Below are positions 25,224-33,795 of a stretch of DNA of 64,000 nucleotides, piece by piece; the first letter of the stretch is position 1, and the number at the start of each line of letters is the position of its first letter. Source of the DNA: an uncultured Actinomycetes bacterium (lineage in GTDB: Bacteria; Actinomycetota; Actinomycetes; Nanopelagicales; Nanopelagicaceae); contig CAINLV010000029.1 of assembly GCA_903850565.1 (NCBI GenBank), positions 124,001-188,000 of the forward strand, in the 5' to 3' direction. The notes beneath the pieces are model-generated. The model did no database searches. It was given only the letters and a program-made list of their open reading frames with translations, and was not told where the DNA came from. Made by a program: the position numbers and the translations under genes.

Positions 25224-25811
25224 ATGCCAAAGATCTTCGCGCCTAACTTAGCTGCTCATCGAGAATTTCGTCGTCAGCAACTAATGAGCGCCGCCTTGGA
25301 ACTTGCAGTGGCGAATGGCGCCCAGGCGATAACGGTCGCCGCGGTTGCTCAAAAGGCAGGGCTTTCCCGTTCTTCGATTTATGAATATTTTTCAAGTTCT
25401 GCCGATTTAGTAGCAGACCTAGTCGTTGAAGAACTTGAGCACTACGCACTTCGACTCACCGATGCCATCAAAGACGCGGTAGATCCATTTGATAAATTGT
25501 CCTTATGGATTGCTGAAGGGTTGCGCTACGTCGCAGATGGTCGGCACATGTTAGTTAAATCTTTAAATACCGTGACGACTCCGGATTATCGAAAAGAAGA
25601 TATTGCAATTGGGCACCGAAAATTAATTGCCCCACTTCGACAAGCCATTGCAGCCACGGACATTAAAGATGTAGCAGCGGCATTGACTTACATATCAAGC
25701 ATCACCGATGCGGCAAGTATTCGAATTGAGTCTGGAAATGAACCAGAGCTCGAAATTCGGAATGCAACGGTATTTGCGATTGCCGGACTTCGAGCTCTAG
25801 GGCGTAACTAA
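25224..25811 (+). CDS. TetR-family transcriptional regulator
   Basis: This 195-residue protein has a TetR helix-turn-helix at about residues 15-62 (QQLMSAALELAVANG, VAQKAGLSRSSIYEYFSSSADLVADLV) and a helical ligand-binding domain. GGGAG lies upstream of the ATG. It is divergent from the dipZ pair and abuts the convergent gene for a secreted protein with no gap. Its targets may be the dipZ pair; the short divergent region (about 100 nt) is where an operator would be, but I see no clear palindrome. Confidence 0.85.
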   Translation: MPKIFAPNLAAHREFRRQQLMSAALELAVANGAQAITVAAVAQKAGLSRSSIYEYFSSSADLVADLVVEELEHYALRLTDAIKDAVDPFDKLSLWIAEGLRYVADGRHMLVKSLNTVTTPDYRKEDIAIGHRKLIAPLRQAIAATDIKDVAAALTYISSITDAASIRIESGNEPELEIRNATVFAIAGLRALGRN

Positions 25812-26783
25812 CTACTTTATTTTTGAAACCTTCAGTGCAATTTTGGAACTGTAGGAATTAAATAGTCCAACTCTTCCAGTAGCTTTTGCAATGAGCGTAC
25901 AAGTTCCAGTCTTAATTATTTTCACTTGATTTCCAACGATTGAGCAGATTTTCGCTGAGGTAGTTTTATATGAAATCTTCTCCCCGAAATTTGTCATTTG
26001 GGCTAATAGGATGGAATTTTTTATCGCAGCGGCTCCGAATGGAACTGGGGTTTGAATGCCAATTTTCAAGTTCACTGGGAAGTGCGAAGTTACCGTGGCG
26101 ACAGTTGCATTTCCTGGGGAAGTAATTGCCACATCGCATTGACCTGATCCCTTAAGGGCAGTCAACATATTTCCAACCATCGAGCAGTTTTCGCCATAAA
26201 CTTTAAAAGTTGGCGCAACTCCAGAGCCAGTAGTCGCATCAATGGAAACCGGGGTCTGATATGAAATGGTGAAGGGTGCGGCACTTGAGAGGGTTTTGCC
26301 GTTAACCGAAGCAGTAATTGTGTCGTTTGGGAGCGCTGCAACTATTGGGGTGGTAGTAGCGGCGGCAAAAGTAATAGGAATAAATTGATCTTCGGAGGTA
26401 TCGCTCTGCGCCGTGTGATCTAGTCGAACAAAAATGCCGCAGACCATGTGGTAGCAATCTGCGCCAGTGAAATAGGCAGTTACTTTAACTTTTACATCAC
26501 CTTTGGGAGATGCAGGCGCTTGTGGGTCATTGGAAACCCAAACTTGAGCGGTGCTAAAGATTGTTGGGCGGGCACCGGTTTCTGGTTGAACCGCTTCATA
26601 GAGGTATAGCCCGTGCGCCGTTGGGAAATTTCCAAATCCGAAATGTATATCGGCGCCATTGGGATCCAAATTTGTGTAAGGACCACCTTGGACAACCACA
26701 CTTGGGGCGGCGCTTGCTCCTGCAAACGAACTTGCGATTGTTAACCCCGCTGCCAACAGCGCAACGATTCGAACTTTGGACAT
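25812..26783 (-). CDS. Secreted protein with neocarzinostatin-like first domain, at heme locus
   Basis: This protein of about 323 residues has a clean signal peptide (MSKVRIVALLAAG to ASAAP). The first 130 mature residues share a pattern with the upstream gene product: CYHMVCGIFVRLDHT followed by DQFIPITF matches CRKIKCAIYVRADHT and NIPIQF. Two cysteines four residues apart before a beta-strand, and an FxxxIPIxF-type end, recall the immunoglobulin-like neocarzinostatin fold. The remainder has further beta-rich repeats with paired cysteines (ENCSMVGN, KICSIVGN). It lies 11 nt after its paralogue and beside hmuTUV, so heme or surface binding is possible. AAGGAA precedes the chosen ATG. Confidence 0.65.
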   Translation of the reverse strand: MSKVRIVALLAAGLTIASSFAGASAAPSVVVQGGPYTNLDPNGADIHFGFGNFPTAHGLYLYEAVQPETGARPTIFSTAQVWVSNDPQAPASPKGDVKVKVTAYFTGADCYHMVCGIFVRLDHTAQSDTSEDQFIPITFAAATTTPIVAALPNDTITASVNGKTLSSAAPFTISYQTPVSIDATTGSGVAPTFKVYGENCSMVGNMLTALKGSGQCDVAITSPGNATVATVTSHFPVNLKIGIQTPVPFGAAAIKNSILLAQMTNFGEKISYKTTSAKICSIVGNQVKIIKTGTCTLIAKATGRVGLFNSYSSKIALKVSKIK

Positions 26784-26794
26784 ATTTCCTTCTT

Positions 26795-27277
26795 TCATAT
26801 TTTCTTAAATTGAATTGGAATATTTATGTCGTAACTTCTATCGTCGCCGCGGGTGTGATCGGCGCGTACATATATGGCACATTTAATTTTGCGACAATCC
26901 AATTTTCCAATCATCGGTGAGACTTTGATAGTGATGGAAAACCTTCCGCCAGGCAGATACGGCTTGGCCAAACCAATTCCATAATCCGGCGGATTGGAAG
27001 AGATCCACATCGAAGATCCAGTTGCTCCGGTCTCATCCACGCCCCCGCCACAAGGGGTGGGCAATTTACCCTTTGCCACCAAAATGCATATCGCAACATA
27101 TACTCCGACTGTTTCGTCGAAGCGGGCACCGGAAATTACGATTTTTTCGCCATTCTTAATATTTGTAACCTTTGAAACAGTAAGACTCTCGCCGTGATTT
27201 CCAGGGCGAGTCGCAGCTGAAGCGGCACTCAGGGGTAAGGCAAGAACTATCAAAAGGAGCACAATCTTCCGAAGCAT
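26795..27277 (-). CDS. Secreted neocarzinostatin-like protein, divergent from hmuT
   Basis: This protein of about 160 residues has a signal peptide (MLRKIVLLLIVLALPLSAASAA). The mature part reads as one beta domain: LTVSKVTNIKNGEKIVISG, then VGVYVAICI, then LDCRKIKCAIYVRADHT and IPIQF. This is the strand and cysteine order of neocarzinostatin-type domains, found in actinobacterial surface proteins. Its partner downstream repeats the C-terminal half of the motif. It is divergent from hmuT across a 117-nt region holding a large palindrome, which suggests co-regulation with heme uptake. The role in heme capture is inference. The ATG at 27277 fits the signal peptide, though no ribosome site is seen. 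Confidence 0.65.
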   Translation of the reverse strand: MLRKIVLLLIVLALPLSAASAATRPGNHGESLTVSKVTNIKNGEKIVISGARFDETVGVYVAICILVAKGKLPTPCGGGVDETGATGSSMWISSNPPDYGIGLAKPYLPGGRFSITIKVSPMIGKLDCRKIKCAIYVRADHTRGDDRSYDINIPIQFKKI

Positions 27278-27317
27278 TGGGGAAAGGTAACCCAAACTCC
27301 TTAAAAGGTTCCTAGAC

Positions 27318-27363
27318 ACTGGGCAGATGGTGTGTCGGGGCTTTACCGACAAAATCTGCCAGT
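27318..27363. promoter_or_regulatory. Large nested palindrome in the hmuT divergent region
   Basis: GGCAGAT (27322-27328) pairs with ATCTGCC (27354-27360), extended outward by ACT/AGT after a one-base bulge. Inside it TGTCGG (27333-27338) pairs with CCGACA (27346-27351). It lies between the divergent secreted-protein gene and hmuT, so an operator for an iron or heme regulator is the simplest reading. Confidence 0.5.
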
Positions 27364-27394
27364 TAGTACGGAATAAGCCTGTGATAATCGGACA

Positions 27395-28291
27395 GTGAAA
27401 CCAATCATTGGCGCCTTAATAGGCGTGCTCGTTCTCAGTGGTTGTTCAACACAAAATATCGCAGTTCAAAATATCGGCGACAGCCAGGTCACCTTGCCAA
27501 TCGTAAATTCCGGCGAAACCCCCGCTTACTCACGGGTGGTGGCGTTGGCCAACGGGAGCGCCGAAATCGTAGCCGCATTGGGTTTCACCAAAATACTCGT
27601 GGGTCGAGATATCGCATCGACGATGCCCGAATTATCGAAAATCCCAATCGATACCGATGCCCATCAAGTTTCAGTAGAGCGCGTACTCTCACAGCACCCA
27701 GATCTCATCTTGATTGATTCCAATACAAGTCCAGCATCGGCAATCACTGTTTTGCGAAATTCTGGAATTAAAATTGTCACCGTTCCAAATTCTTGGACAT
27801 TAACGACGATGCCATCCAAAGAAGCAGCCGTTTCTGACGCATTGAAAGTTCCACAGGCGCAGAAAATGTTGCAAGCTCTTTTGAAACAAAATGAATACCC
27901 ATCGAAAAAAATCAAGGTCGCCTTCCTCTACTTGCGCGGAACCGCCTCTATTTATTTAATTGGCGGAAAGGGATCTGGAGCTGATTCGCTTCTGACCAAT
28001 ATTGGGTTGATAGATGCTGGAGCAGCAGTGTTACCCCACCCATTTAACGCTCTGACGGCGGAAGCGCTCATAAAGTTACAACCAGATGTTTTACTTCTGA
28101 TGACGAAAGGATTGGTCTCTGTGGGTGGACTTTCAGGATTGATCCAACTCCCTGGAATTGCCCAAACACCTGCTGGAAAAAATAAGCGAGTTATCACCGT
28201 TGACGATTCATTGTTGCTTTCTTTTGGTCCGCGCACCATCTCGTTATTGCCAAAACTCAGGGCTGCCATTCTTAAGGTTTCGGCACAATGA
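27395..28291 (+). CDS. hmuT: Heme ABC transporter substrate-binding lipoprotein HmuT
   Basis: This 298-residue protein has a lipoprotein signal (GVLVLSGC, Cys17 as the lipid site) and a helical-backbone type III binding domain. The C-terminal part LTAEALIKLQPDVLLLMTKGLVSVGG and LLLSFGPR is typical of HmuT of Corynebacterium-type heme importers. It binds heme at the cell surface. The start is GTG; GATAAT at 27383-27388, 6 nt before it, suggests a leaderless mRNA. The stop overlaps the start of hmuU (ATGA), so the three hmu genes are one operon. Confidence 0.9.
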   Translation: MKPIIGALIGVLVLSGCSTQNIAVQNIGDSQVTLPIVNSGETPAYSRVVALANGSAEIVAALGFTKILVGRDIASTMPELSKIPIDTDAHQVSVERVLSQHPDLILIDSNTSPASAITVLRNSGIKIVTVPNSWTLTTMPSKEAAVSDALKVPQAQKMLQALLKQNEYPSKKIKVAFLYLRGTASIYLIGGKGSGADSLLTNIGLIDAGAAVLPHPFNALTAEALIKLQPDVLLLMTKGLVSVGGLSGLIQLPGIAQTPAGKNKRVITVDDSLLLSFGPRTISLLPKLRAAILKVSAQ

Positions 28292-29271
28292 AACGAAGAT
28301 TCCTCTATTTATCTTTAGCGATTGCGCTCGTACTTCTATTTATTCTTTCGCTGCAAATAGGTTTGATTCACCTTCACCAATCCGTCTTTTCGCTCATTGG
28401 TAAAAACAATTCAGTCGATGCCACCACCGTATGGGATGTTCGATTTCCTCGTGCATTTGGAGCAGTAGTGATTGGCTGCGCGCTCGGAGTTGCTGGCGCG
28501 CTCTCCCAAGGGATTTTTAAGAATCCATTGGCCGAACCCACGCTGATTGGTCTATCCAGTGGCGCTACCTTCGGCACAATATTGGGAATTGCAACGGGCT
28601 TGGCTGGTTATGGATCATGGGTCAATTGCTTGATGGCAACCGCAGGGACGGCTATTGCCGCGACGGTCATTCAATTATTAGCGCCAAATAAGAACTTTGG
28701 CTTCCTCTTAACTGGAATTGCCTTCTCATCTATTTTAACTTCCGTGGCCGGCTTAATAATTTCCATTTCTAGAAGGCCAGGAATAGCATCCATAACTTTT
28801 TGGAATTTTGGATCGTTAAGTTTGGTGAACTTTTCCACGATTCGAACAATTCTTCCCTTTGTACTTGCTGGGATTATCTTGGCCTTCTTCCTTGCTCCTG
28901 GATTAAATATCTGGAGCCTGGGTGAAGATTCGGCTTTCTATATGGGGATGAATATAAATCGATTTCGATATCTCAACATTTTGGCGATCGCTTTACTAAT
29001 TGGCCCAGCCGTGAGCGCAGTTGGTTCCATTGCCTTCTTAGGTCTTCTGGTGCCACATGTCGTTCGACTAGTTGTCGGTCCGATGCATCGCCACCTGATT
29101 CTTCTCTCTGGATTATTGGGAGCAATCGTTCTGCTCATATCTGACCTCTTGGCTCGTGCCGCTTTTGCGCCACATGAAGTTCCGCTTGGATTGCTCACAT
29201 CGGCCCTAGGCGCCCCAGTATTAATTATTTTGCTCCGAGCACGTCGTGCGGCTTGGGTGGTAGAGCAATGA
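28288..29271 (+). CDS. hmuU: Heme ABC transporter permease HmuU (FecCD family)
   Basis: This 327-residue membrane protein belongs to the FecCD/BtuC family, with about nine to ten transmembrane segments. Signatures are WDVRFPRAFGAVVIGCALGVAGALSQG near residue 50 and AVGSIAFLGLLVPHVVRL near 250, the latter being the coupling helix that contacts the ATPase. It forms the heme channel as a homodimer. It overlaps hmuT by 4 bp and hmuV by 4 bp. Confidence 0.92.
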   Translation: MKRRFLYLSLAIALVLLFILSLQIGLIHLHQSVFSLIGKNNSVDATTVWDVRFPRAFGAVVIGCALGVAGALSQGIFKNPLAEPTLIGLSSGATFGTILGIATGLAGYGSWVNCLMATAGTAIAATVIQLLAPNKNFGFLLTGIAFSSILTSVAGLIISISRRPGIASITFWNFGSLSLVNFSTIRTILPFVLAGIILAFFLAPGLNIWSLGEDSAFYMGMNINRFRYLNILAIALLIGPAVSAVGSIAFLGLLVPHVVRLVVGPMHRHLILLSGLLGAIVLLISDLLARAAFAPHEVPLGLLTSALGAPVLIILLRARRAAWVVEQ

Positions 29272-29870
29272 TCGAAATCAAAAATATTAGGATCCGAAGA
29301 GGAACTGCGTTGGTCTTCGATAGTTATTCTGCGACAATTTTGAATAAGGGTGCCACCCTTTTGGCTGGTCCGAACGGTGCCGGCAAAACAACATTGGTAA
29401 GTGCCATTGCAGGAAGCACACCGCTAGAGGCGGGAGAGATTTTGATCAATGGTAATGATATTTCTGCTCTCAAACCTTCGCGATTTGCCCAAATGCGTTC
29501 GGTAGCCCCGCAGCGAAGATTCTTTACCCTTGCATTTAGTGTGGCGGAAATTATCGAACTTTCTCCCACTCATCTTCGAAGTAGCGACTGGTTAGAGGTC
29601 ATCGAAACGCTGGGATTGAATCAACTCAAGTCCAAGAAGGTCACAGAACTTTCGATCGGACAACAGCAGCGAGTCAGTTTAGGTTTGTCGTTAATTCAGG
29701 AAGCCGATTTCTATTTACTGGATGAACCATTTAGCGCCCAAGATTCCAATTTCCAAAAAGCGATTCTAGAAATAATTGATATTAGGGCAAAAGAAAAGGG
29801 AGTTCTGGTTGCCAGTCATAACACTGACGCCCTTCGCTCCCATTTCTCTCACGAGATAGCTATCAAATAG
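29268..29870 (+). CDS. hmuV: Heme ABC transporter ATPase HmuV, short form
   Basis: This 200-residue protein is an ABC ATPase with Walker A GPNGAGKTT, signature LSIGQQQR, Walker B FYLLDEPF and the H-loop region ASHN. It energises HmuTU. It is about 50 residues shorter than usual HmuV; the C-terminal accessory part is missing, but all catalytic motifs are present. The ATG overlaps the hmuU stop (ATGA). Its 3' end overlaps the convergent helicase gene by 8 bp. Confidence 0.85.
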   Translation: MIEIKNIRIRRGTALVFDSYSATILNKGATLLAGPNGAGKTTLVSAIAGSTPLEAGEILINGNDISALKPSRFAQMRSVAPQRRFFTLAFSVAEIIELSPTHLRSSDWLEVIETLGLNQLKSKKVTELSIGQQQRVSLGLSLIQEADFYLLDEPFSAQDSNFQKAILEIIDIRAKEKGVLVASHNTDALRSHFSHEIAIK

Positions 29871-31818
29871 CGCGCGCTGGTCGCTTTCCGGAAGTAACTT
29901 TCTTCACTCCACCCTTGCGATGCTCGGCTGGAAAAGGCTTGCCGCTCTTCTTCTTTGAACCACCGGCACGTTGACGGGTAGTTTTTTCAGAGAAGTCGAC
30001 GCTCTTACGATCACCTTTTGGGGCTGGTCGTTCGGAGCGAGCTGGCTTTTCAGTACGAGCTGGCTTGGACCAAGTTTCAGTACGAGCTGGCTTTTCGGTG
30101 CGGGCTGGCTTTTCGGTGCGGGCTGGCTTTTCGGTGCGGGCTGGCTTCTCCCATTTTTCGGCACGCATTGGCGCACCAGTTTTAGCTGGGCGGTATGGTC
30201 GCTCCGACTTTTCGCTACGGACTGGACGTTCGCTGCGAACCGGGCGCTCACTCTTGGCTGGGCGATCAAATTTATCCGCTGCGCGGTAGGGACGATCGCT
30301 TCTTTCGGCACGAACTGGACGATCGCTTCTTTCGGTACGAACTGGACGATCAAATTTATCGGCTGCGCGGTAAGGGCGGTCAGTTCGTTCAACGCGGGCT
30401 GGACGCTCACTTCTTTCGGCACGTACTGGAGCTTCAACTCGTTCAACTCGAGCCGGACGTTCAGTTCGCTCAGGGCGTTCGGTTCTTACTGGACGATCAG
30501 CTCTTGCTGGTCGATCTGAACGCTCGCTGCGATCTGGACGATCGTAACGCTCTGAACTTCTGCCACGTTCGCCACCGCGGCCACCGCGGAAACCACGGTC
30601 ACCACCGCGATCGCCACCACGACCACGAGAAGGCTTCTCTGCTTCAACAATAACTGGGATACCAGAAGGTTCTTGTGCGCCAGTGATTCGGATTAATTCT
30701 TCATCAGATGGACGAACATAACTTTCGGTCAATTTCACTCCGGCGCGGGTGGTTAAACCGTAGACGCCTTTCTTCTGCTTCGAAGTTGCCAATGTGACAA
30801 CCACTCCAGTTGCACCGGCACGAGCTGTTCGGCCAGCACGGTGTAAATAATCTTTGTGATCGGCTGGTGCATCAACGTGCACAACTAGGGAAACATCATC
30901 AACATGGATACCGCGCGCAGCAACATCGGTTGCTACAAGTGCAGAGGCTCGGCCATCTTTAAATGCGGCTAATACTCGAGTTCGTTGTCCTTGCGACTTT
31001 CCACCATGAAGGACCCCAACTGGCACGCCATTTTGCAGCATCTTGTCAGCTAATTTATCGGCGCCATGCTTTGTGCGAACGAAGAAAATGGTACGGCCTT
31101 CGCGAGCAGCAATTTGGGTAGAAATTAAATCTTTATGTGCTTGGTCCATAATCAAAATATGATGCAACATATCGGCGGAACGGGACTTCTCATTCTCAAG
31201 AGAGTGCGTTACCGGGTTCTTCAAGAATTTCTTCACCAAGGTATCAACATCGCGATCCAAAGTGGCGCTGAACAACAATCGTTGTCCGTTATCTTTTGTT
31301 AAACCAAGAATTTCTTTAACGACGGGCAGGAAACCCATATCAGCCATTTGATCGGCTTCGTCAATAACAGTGATGACAACATCATCAAGTTCGATGTGTC
31401 GTTTTTCTAGCAGGTCAATTAACCGGCCAGGGGTTGCAACAATAATCGGGACTCCACGCTTTAGCGCTTGAATCTGACCGGTATAGGAAAGACCACCTGC
31501 AACTACTTGGGAGTTCAAATTAACGCGGCGAGATAGTGGTCCAATAACATCGTTGATCTGCATCGCGAGTTCGCGGGTAGGAGCAAGGATTAAGCCGAGT
31601 GGACGATGAGGTTGAGCGGTTCGACCAGCCAAACGTGTCATCATGGCTAAGCCGAATGCGAGAGTTTTACCAGAACCAGTTTGACCTCGACCAAGAATGT
31701 CGCGACCTTCAATAGCATCGGGCAATGTGGCGGTTTGAATAGGAAATGGCGAAGAGATTCCTTCGAGGTCAAGAGCTTGGACCAGCGCAGGGTTAACACC
31801 TAAAGCATGAAAAGACAT
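29863..31818 (-). CDS. DEAD-box RNA helicase with long repetitive charged tail
   Basis: This protein of about 651 residues has a complete helicase core (about 1-370): Q motif, GQTGSGKT, VIDEADQM, FSATLD and HRAGRTARAG. From about residue 400 to the end it is low complexity: an RGG-rich start (GRGGDRGGDRGFRGG), then a long series of short (D/E)RPxR- and EKPART-type repeats, then a Lys-rich end. Such tails bind RNA and can drive phase separation in RhlE/CsdA-type helicases. I use the ATG at 31818 because the usual MSFHALGV start follows; a TTG at 31872 would overlap a -10-like box. The protein probably aids RNA folding or cold adaptation. Confidence 0.9.
   Translation of the reverse strand: MSFHALGVNPALVQALDLEGISSPFPIQTATLPDAIEGRDILGRGQTGSGKTLAFGLAMMTRLAGRTAQPHRPLGLILAPTRELAMQINDVIGPLSRRVNLNSQVVAGGLSYTGQIQALKRGVPIIVATPGRLIDLLEKRHIELDDVVITVIDEADQMADMGFLPVVKEILGLTKDNGQRLLFSATLDRDVDTLVKKFLKNPVTHSLENEKSRSADMLHHILIMDQAHKDLISTQIAAREGRTIFFVRTKHGADKLADKMLQNGVPVGVLHGGKSQGQRTRVLAAFKDGRASALVATDVAARGIHVDDVSLVVHVDAPADHKDYLHRAGRTARAGATGVVVTLATSKQKKGVYGLTTRAGVKLTESYVRPSDEELIRITGAQEPSGIPVIVEAEKPSRGRGGDRGGDRGFRGGRGGERGRSSERYDRPDRSERSDRPARADRPVRTERPERTERPARVERVEAPVRAERSERPARVERTDRPYRAADKFDRPVRTERSDRPVRAERSDRPYRAADKFDRPAKSERPVRSERPVRSEKSERPYRPAKTGAPMRAEKWEKPARTEKPARTEKPARTEKPARTETWSKPARTEKPARSERPAPKGDRKSVDFSEKTTRQRAGGSKKKSGKPFPAEHRKGGVKKVTSGKRPARAI
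30087..30140 (-). repeat. Three perfect 18-bp tandem repeats in the helicase tail
   Basis: The unit ctggcttttcggtgcggg occurs three times in a row (30087-30104, 30105-30122, 30123-30140) with a partial fourth copy. On the minus strand it encodes PARTEK. The exact DNA identity shows recent slippage or gene-conversion expansion. A larger, imperfect repeat (PYRAADKFDRP, twice) lies further upstream in the tail. Confidence 0.9.
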
Positions 31819-32023
31819 GGATCTACCAATCGAGACATCAAGCGTGTCTCGAGATGATCCGACTTCGATCAAATTATTAGCTAAGACTCGCGAGCGAACG
31901 CTGTGTGCGTTCTTATGGGGAGTGCTGCGGTTGCAACAACTGAGAAAGGGTAACGGAGAGGAGGGGGTTTTCCCAAATCGCTCTTGTTTTCACGCGGTAA
32001 ATAGGCTAAGCCGAGTGAAGAAA
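31819..32023 (-). other. Upstream region of the helicase gene
   Basis: This 205-nt stretch holds a TAATAAT box on the minus strand (31873-31879), which would give a leader of about 50 nt to the helicase. A GAACGC/GCGTTC inverted repeat with a 5-nt loop lies just upstream (31896-31912). I see no coding region or known riboswitch in it. Confidence 0.35.
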
Positions 32024-32416
32024 CTAGCGAATAATGAAGGAAACGCTCTCATGTGATCCATCTACTTCCAACTGCCATTCATATCTGCCCGCTGCTAAAA
32101 CAAGATTATTTATATTGACCGCCATCGGCCACGAGATAGGGGCACCTTCGGGATGACCAGACGGGCGTCCTACCTCCACTTGTCCATTGGTTCCCATGAG
32201 ATTTCCAGATTCATCTCGGATCAAATTGCCATCTTCGTTGACCAAAGTGAGTGACCAATTTAATTTCTTATTTGTGGATGTCCATGGAATTTCCGCTTTT
32301 ACTGCGACCGCCATTGATGGAAGTGGGGAGCCAGCAACATCCCATCCGCCACCCAAAATATAAAGTTTGCCGTTTACCTCTTGAGCTGAATCAGCCAAAA
32401 TCATATAAATCTTCAC
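32024..32416 (-). CDS. Conserved hypothetical protein (DUF6941-like)
   Basis: This 130-residue protein begins MKIYMILADSAQEVNGKLYILGGGWD and continues as a mostly beta protein: VAVKAEIPWTSTN, LNWSLTLVNEDGN and a C-terminal AGRYEWQLEVDG strand. The opening and the AAGRYEW end match a family I know only as DUF6941-like, of unknown function. It has no signal peptide or transmembrane segment. It stands alone between the helicase and LysE genes, 47 nt from the latter. Confidence 0.7.
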   Translation of the reverse strand: MKIYMILADSAQEVNGKLYILGGGWDVAGSPLPSMAVAVKAEIPWTSTNKKLNWSLTLVNEDGNLIRDESGNLMGTNGQVEVGRPSGHPEGAPISWPMAVNINNLVLAAGRYEWQLEVDGSHESVSFIIR

Positions 32417-32463
32417 GGGGTGTTCCCTTCGATAGGCCCTAATCTACTTTAAATATCCAACGA

Positions 32464-33099
32464 TTATCTGGGCGATGTCAGTAACAACCCTAGAGCCAGG
32501 ACCAATATTCCCGCCGCAGAAACTCCTGTGAGAAATCTTCGAATACTTGGGCGCGAGAGGAAGGTGGAGGCTCGATCGACAACGCTGACCAAGAATGAAT
32601 ACCAGGTCGTGGAAACGCAAGCTTGAACGATTCCAAGGATAAAGATTCCCCAACCCAGTGAAAAATTCTTGGGCACAAAGGCCGGAATGAAAGCGACTGC
32701 GAAAACCGCAGCCTTCACATTGGTTAAGTTGGTAATCAAACCAAGGCAATAGGCCGGTAGAAATTGGATTTTCGCGCTTCCAGTAATATCGAACTTGCCG
32801 AATTCTTTTCGCAACTGCAGCAATGTTTGGATGGCAAGTCCAACCAAGAAAATTACGCCCGCGTATTTCAAAATTGAAAAGGCGAAATGAGATTTAGCAA
32901 AAACCGCCGAAAGCCCCACTGCGGACATGGTTCCCCACACAATCAGTCCTGATGCATTTCCTAGCACCGAATAGATGGCTGCACGAGATCCACCGATCAA
33001 ACTCTGGCGAAGCACCATAGCAACGCCCTGACCAGGAACAATCGCCAACAAAAGAGCTGTTAGTGCAAAGGCTGGAATGATTTTTATTAATTCAATCAA
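32464..33099 (-). CDS. LysE-family exporter
   Basis: This 211-residue membrane protein has the LysE/RhtB pattern of six hydrophobic segments, with VPGQGVAMVLRQSLIGGSRAAIYSVLGNASGL near residue 20-52, the family signature. It would export an amino acid or derivative. The start is a TTG one base after the gatD stop, with no strong ribosome site, so it depends on translation of gatD. Cell-wall genes and this exporter are thus read together, but a functional link is not established. Confidence 0.85.
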   Translation of the reverse strand: MIELIKIIPAFALTALLLAIVPGQGVAMVLRQSLIGGSRAAIYSVLGNASGLIVWGTMSAVGLSAVFAKSHFAFSILKYAGVIFLVGLAIQTLLQLRKEFGKFDITGSAKIQFLPAYCLGLITNLTNVKAAVFAVAFIPAFVPKNFSLGWGIFILGIVQACVSTTWYSFLVSVVDRASTFLSRPSIRRFLTGVSAAGILVLALGLLLTSPR

Positions 33100-33100
33100 C

Positions 33101-33793
33101 TTATTTTGTCACCGATCTTCGCCAACGGGCGTATTCAACTGCCAGATCGTCTACATAATTAATCGTTGATTGACCAGTGGTTTTTGCCAAGAGGAAATCA
33201 GCGAATTCAGGATTTCGGGCCAAAACTGGTCCATGTAAATAGGTACCAAAAACATTTTCAGAAATTGCGCCGTCGACGGATTCGGCTCCGTTTCCATGAC
33301 CGACAAGTACATTTCCAAATGGCTGTACTCCTTCGCCCAATATGGTGCGACCGCCATGATTTTCAAAACCGGTAAATTCACAATCTAGGAATGAGGCTTT
33401 GACCTTTATATCTCCGACAAAACGCTGCTCGCCTGGAGTGGTGCGGACATTCAACAAACCCAAACCCCTGATTTCTTGACCCAGTCCATCGGTAAAACTC
33501 TCACCAATTATTTGAAATCCGGCGCAGATGGCCAAAAGAGTGGCACCTTGGGAAATCGCGCTCGCTAGAGCTCCCCCATTTTGTAAGGCGGACAGACTCA
33601 AGGCTTGCGCGGCATCTTCAGCGCCACCCATGAGATAAATATCGGCGCTCTTGGGAAGGGTCTCTAGATAGGAGATATCAATGACTTCGGCAGCGATTCC
33701 GTTGAGGTGCGCTCTAAATGCCAGCACATCAGCGTTACCGCGGTCCCCATAGGTACCGAGTAGTTCGTTATGAATGCGGACGATTGTGAGCAT
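33101..33793 (-). CDS. gatD: Lipid II isoglutaminyl synthase, glutaminase subunit GatD
   Basis: This 230-residue class-I glutamine amidotransferase begins LTIVRIHNELLGTYGDRGN and has the nucleophile Cys in LLAICAGFQIIGE and the His in GTYLHGPVL. It is the glutaminase partner of MurT: it supplies ammonia to amidate the D-Glu of the lipid II stem peptide. It starts 2 nt after the murT stop, the usual gatD-murT pairing of Gram-positive bacteria. LysE follows in the same transcript. Confidence 0.92.
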   Translation of the reverse strand: MLTIVRIHNELLGTYGDRGNADVLAFRAHLNGIAAEVIDISYLETLPKSADIYLMGGAEDAAQALSLSALQNGGALASAISQGATLLAICAGFQIIGESFTDGLGQEIRGLGLLNVRTTPGEQRFVGDIKVKASFLDCEFTGFENHGGRTILGEGVQPFGNVLVGHGNGAESVDGAISENVFGTYLHGPVLARNPEFADFLLAKTTGQSTINYVDDLAVEYARWRRSVTK

Positions 33794-33795
33794 GA

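Noticed and set aside
30087-30147. Regular 18-bp repeats suggesting a CRISPR-like array
   Set aside because: The copies are directly adjacent without spacers and are in frame with a protein repeat.
29971-30653. Long plus-strand open frames opposite the helicase tail
   Set aside because: They arise from the repetitive charged coding sequence on the minus strand; their predicted products are Trp/Phe/Ser-rich repeats with no start context.
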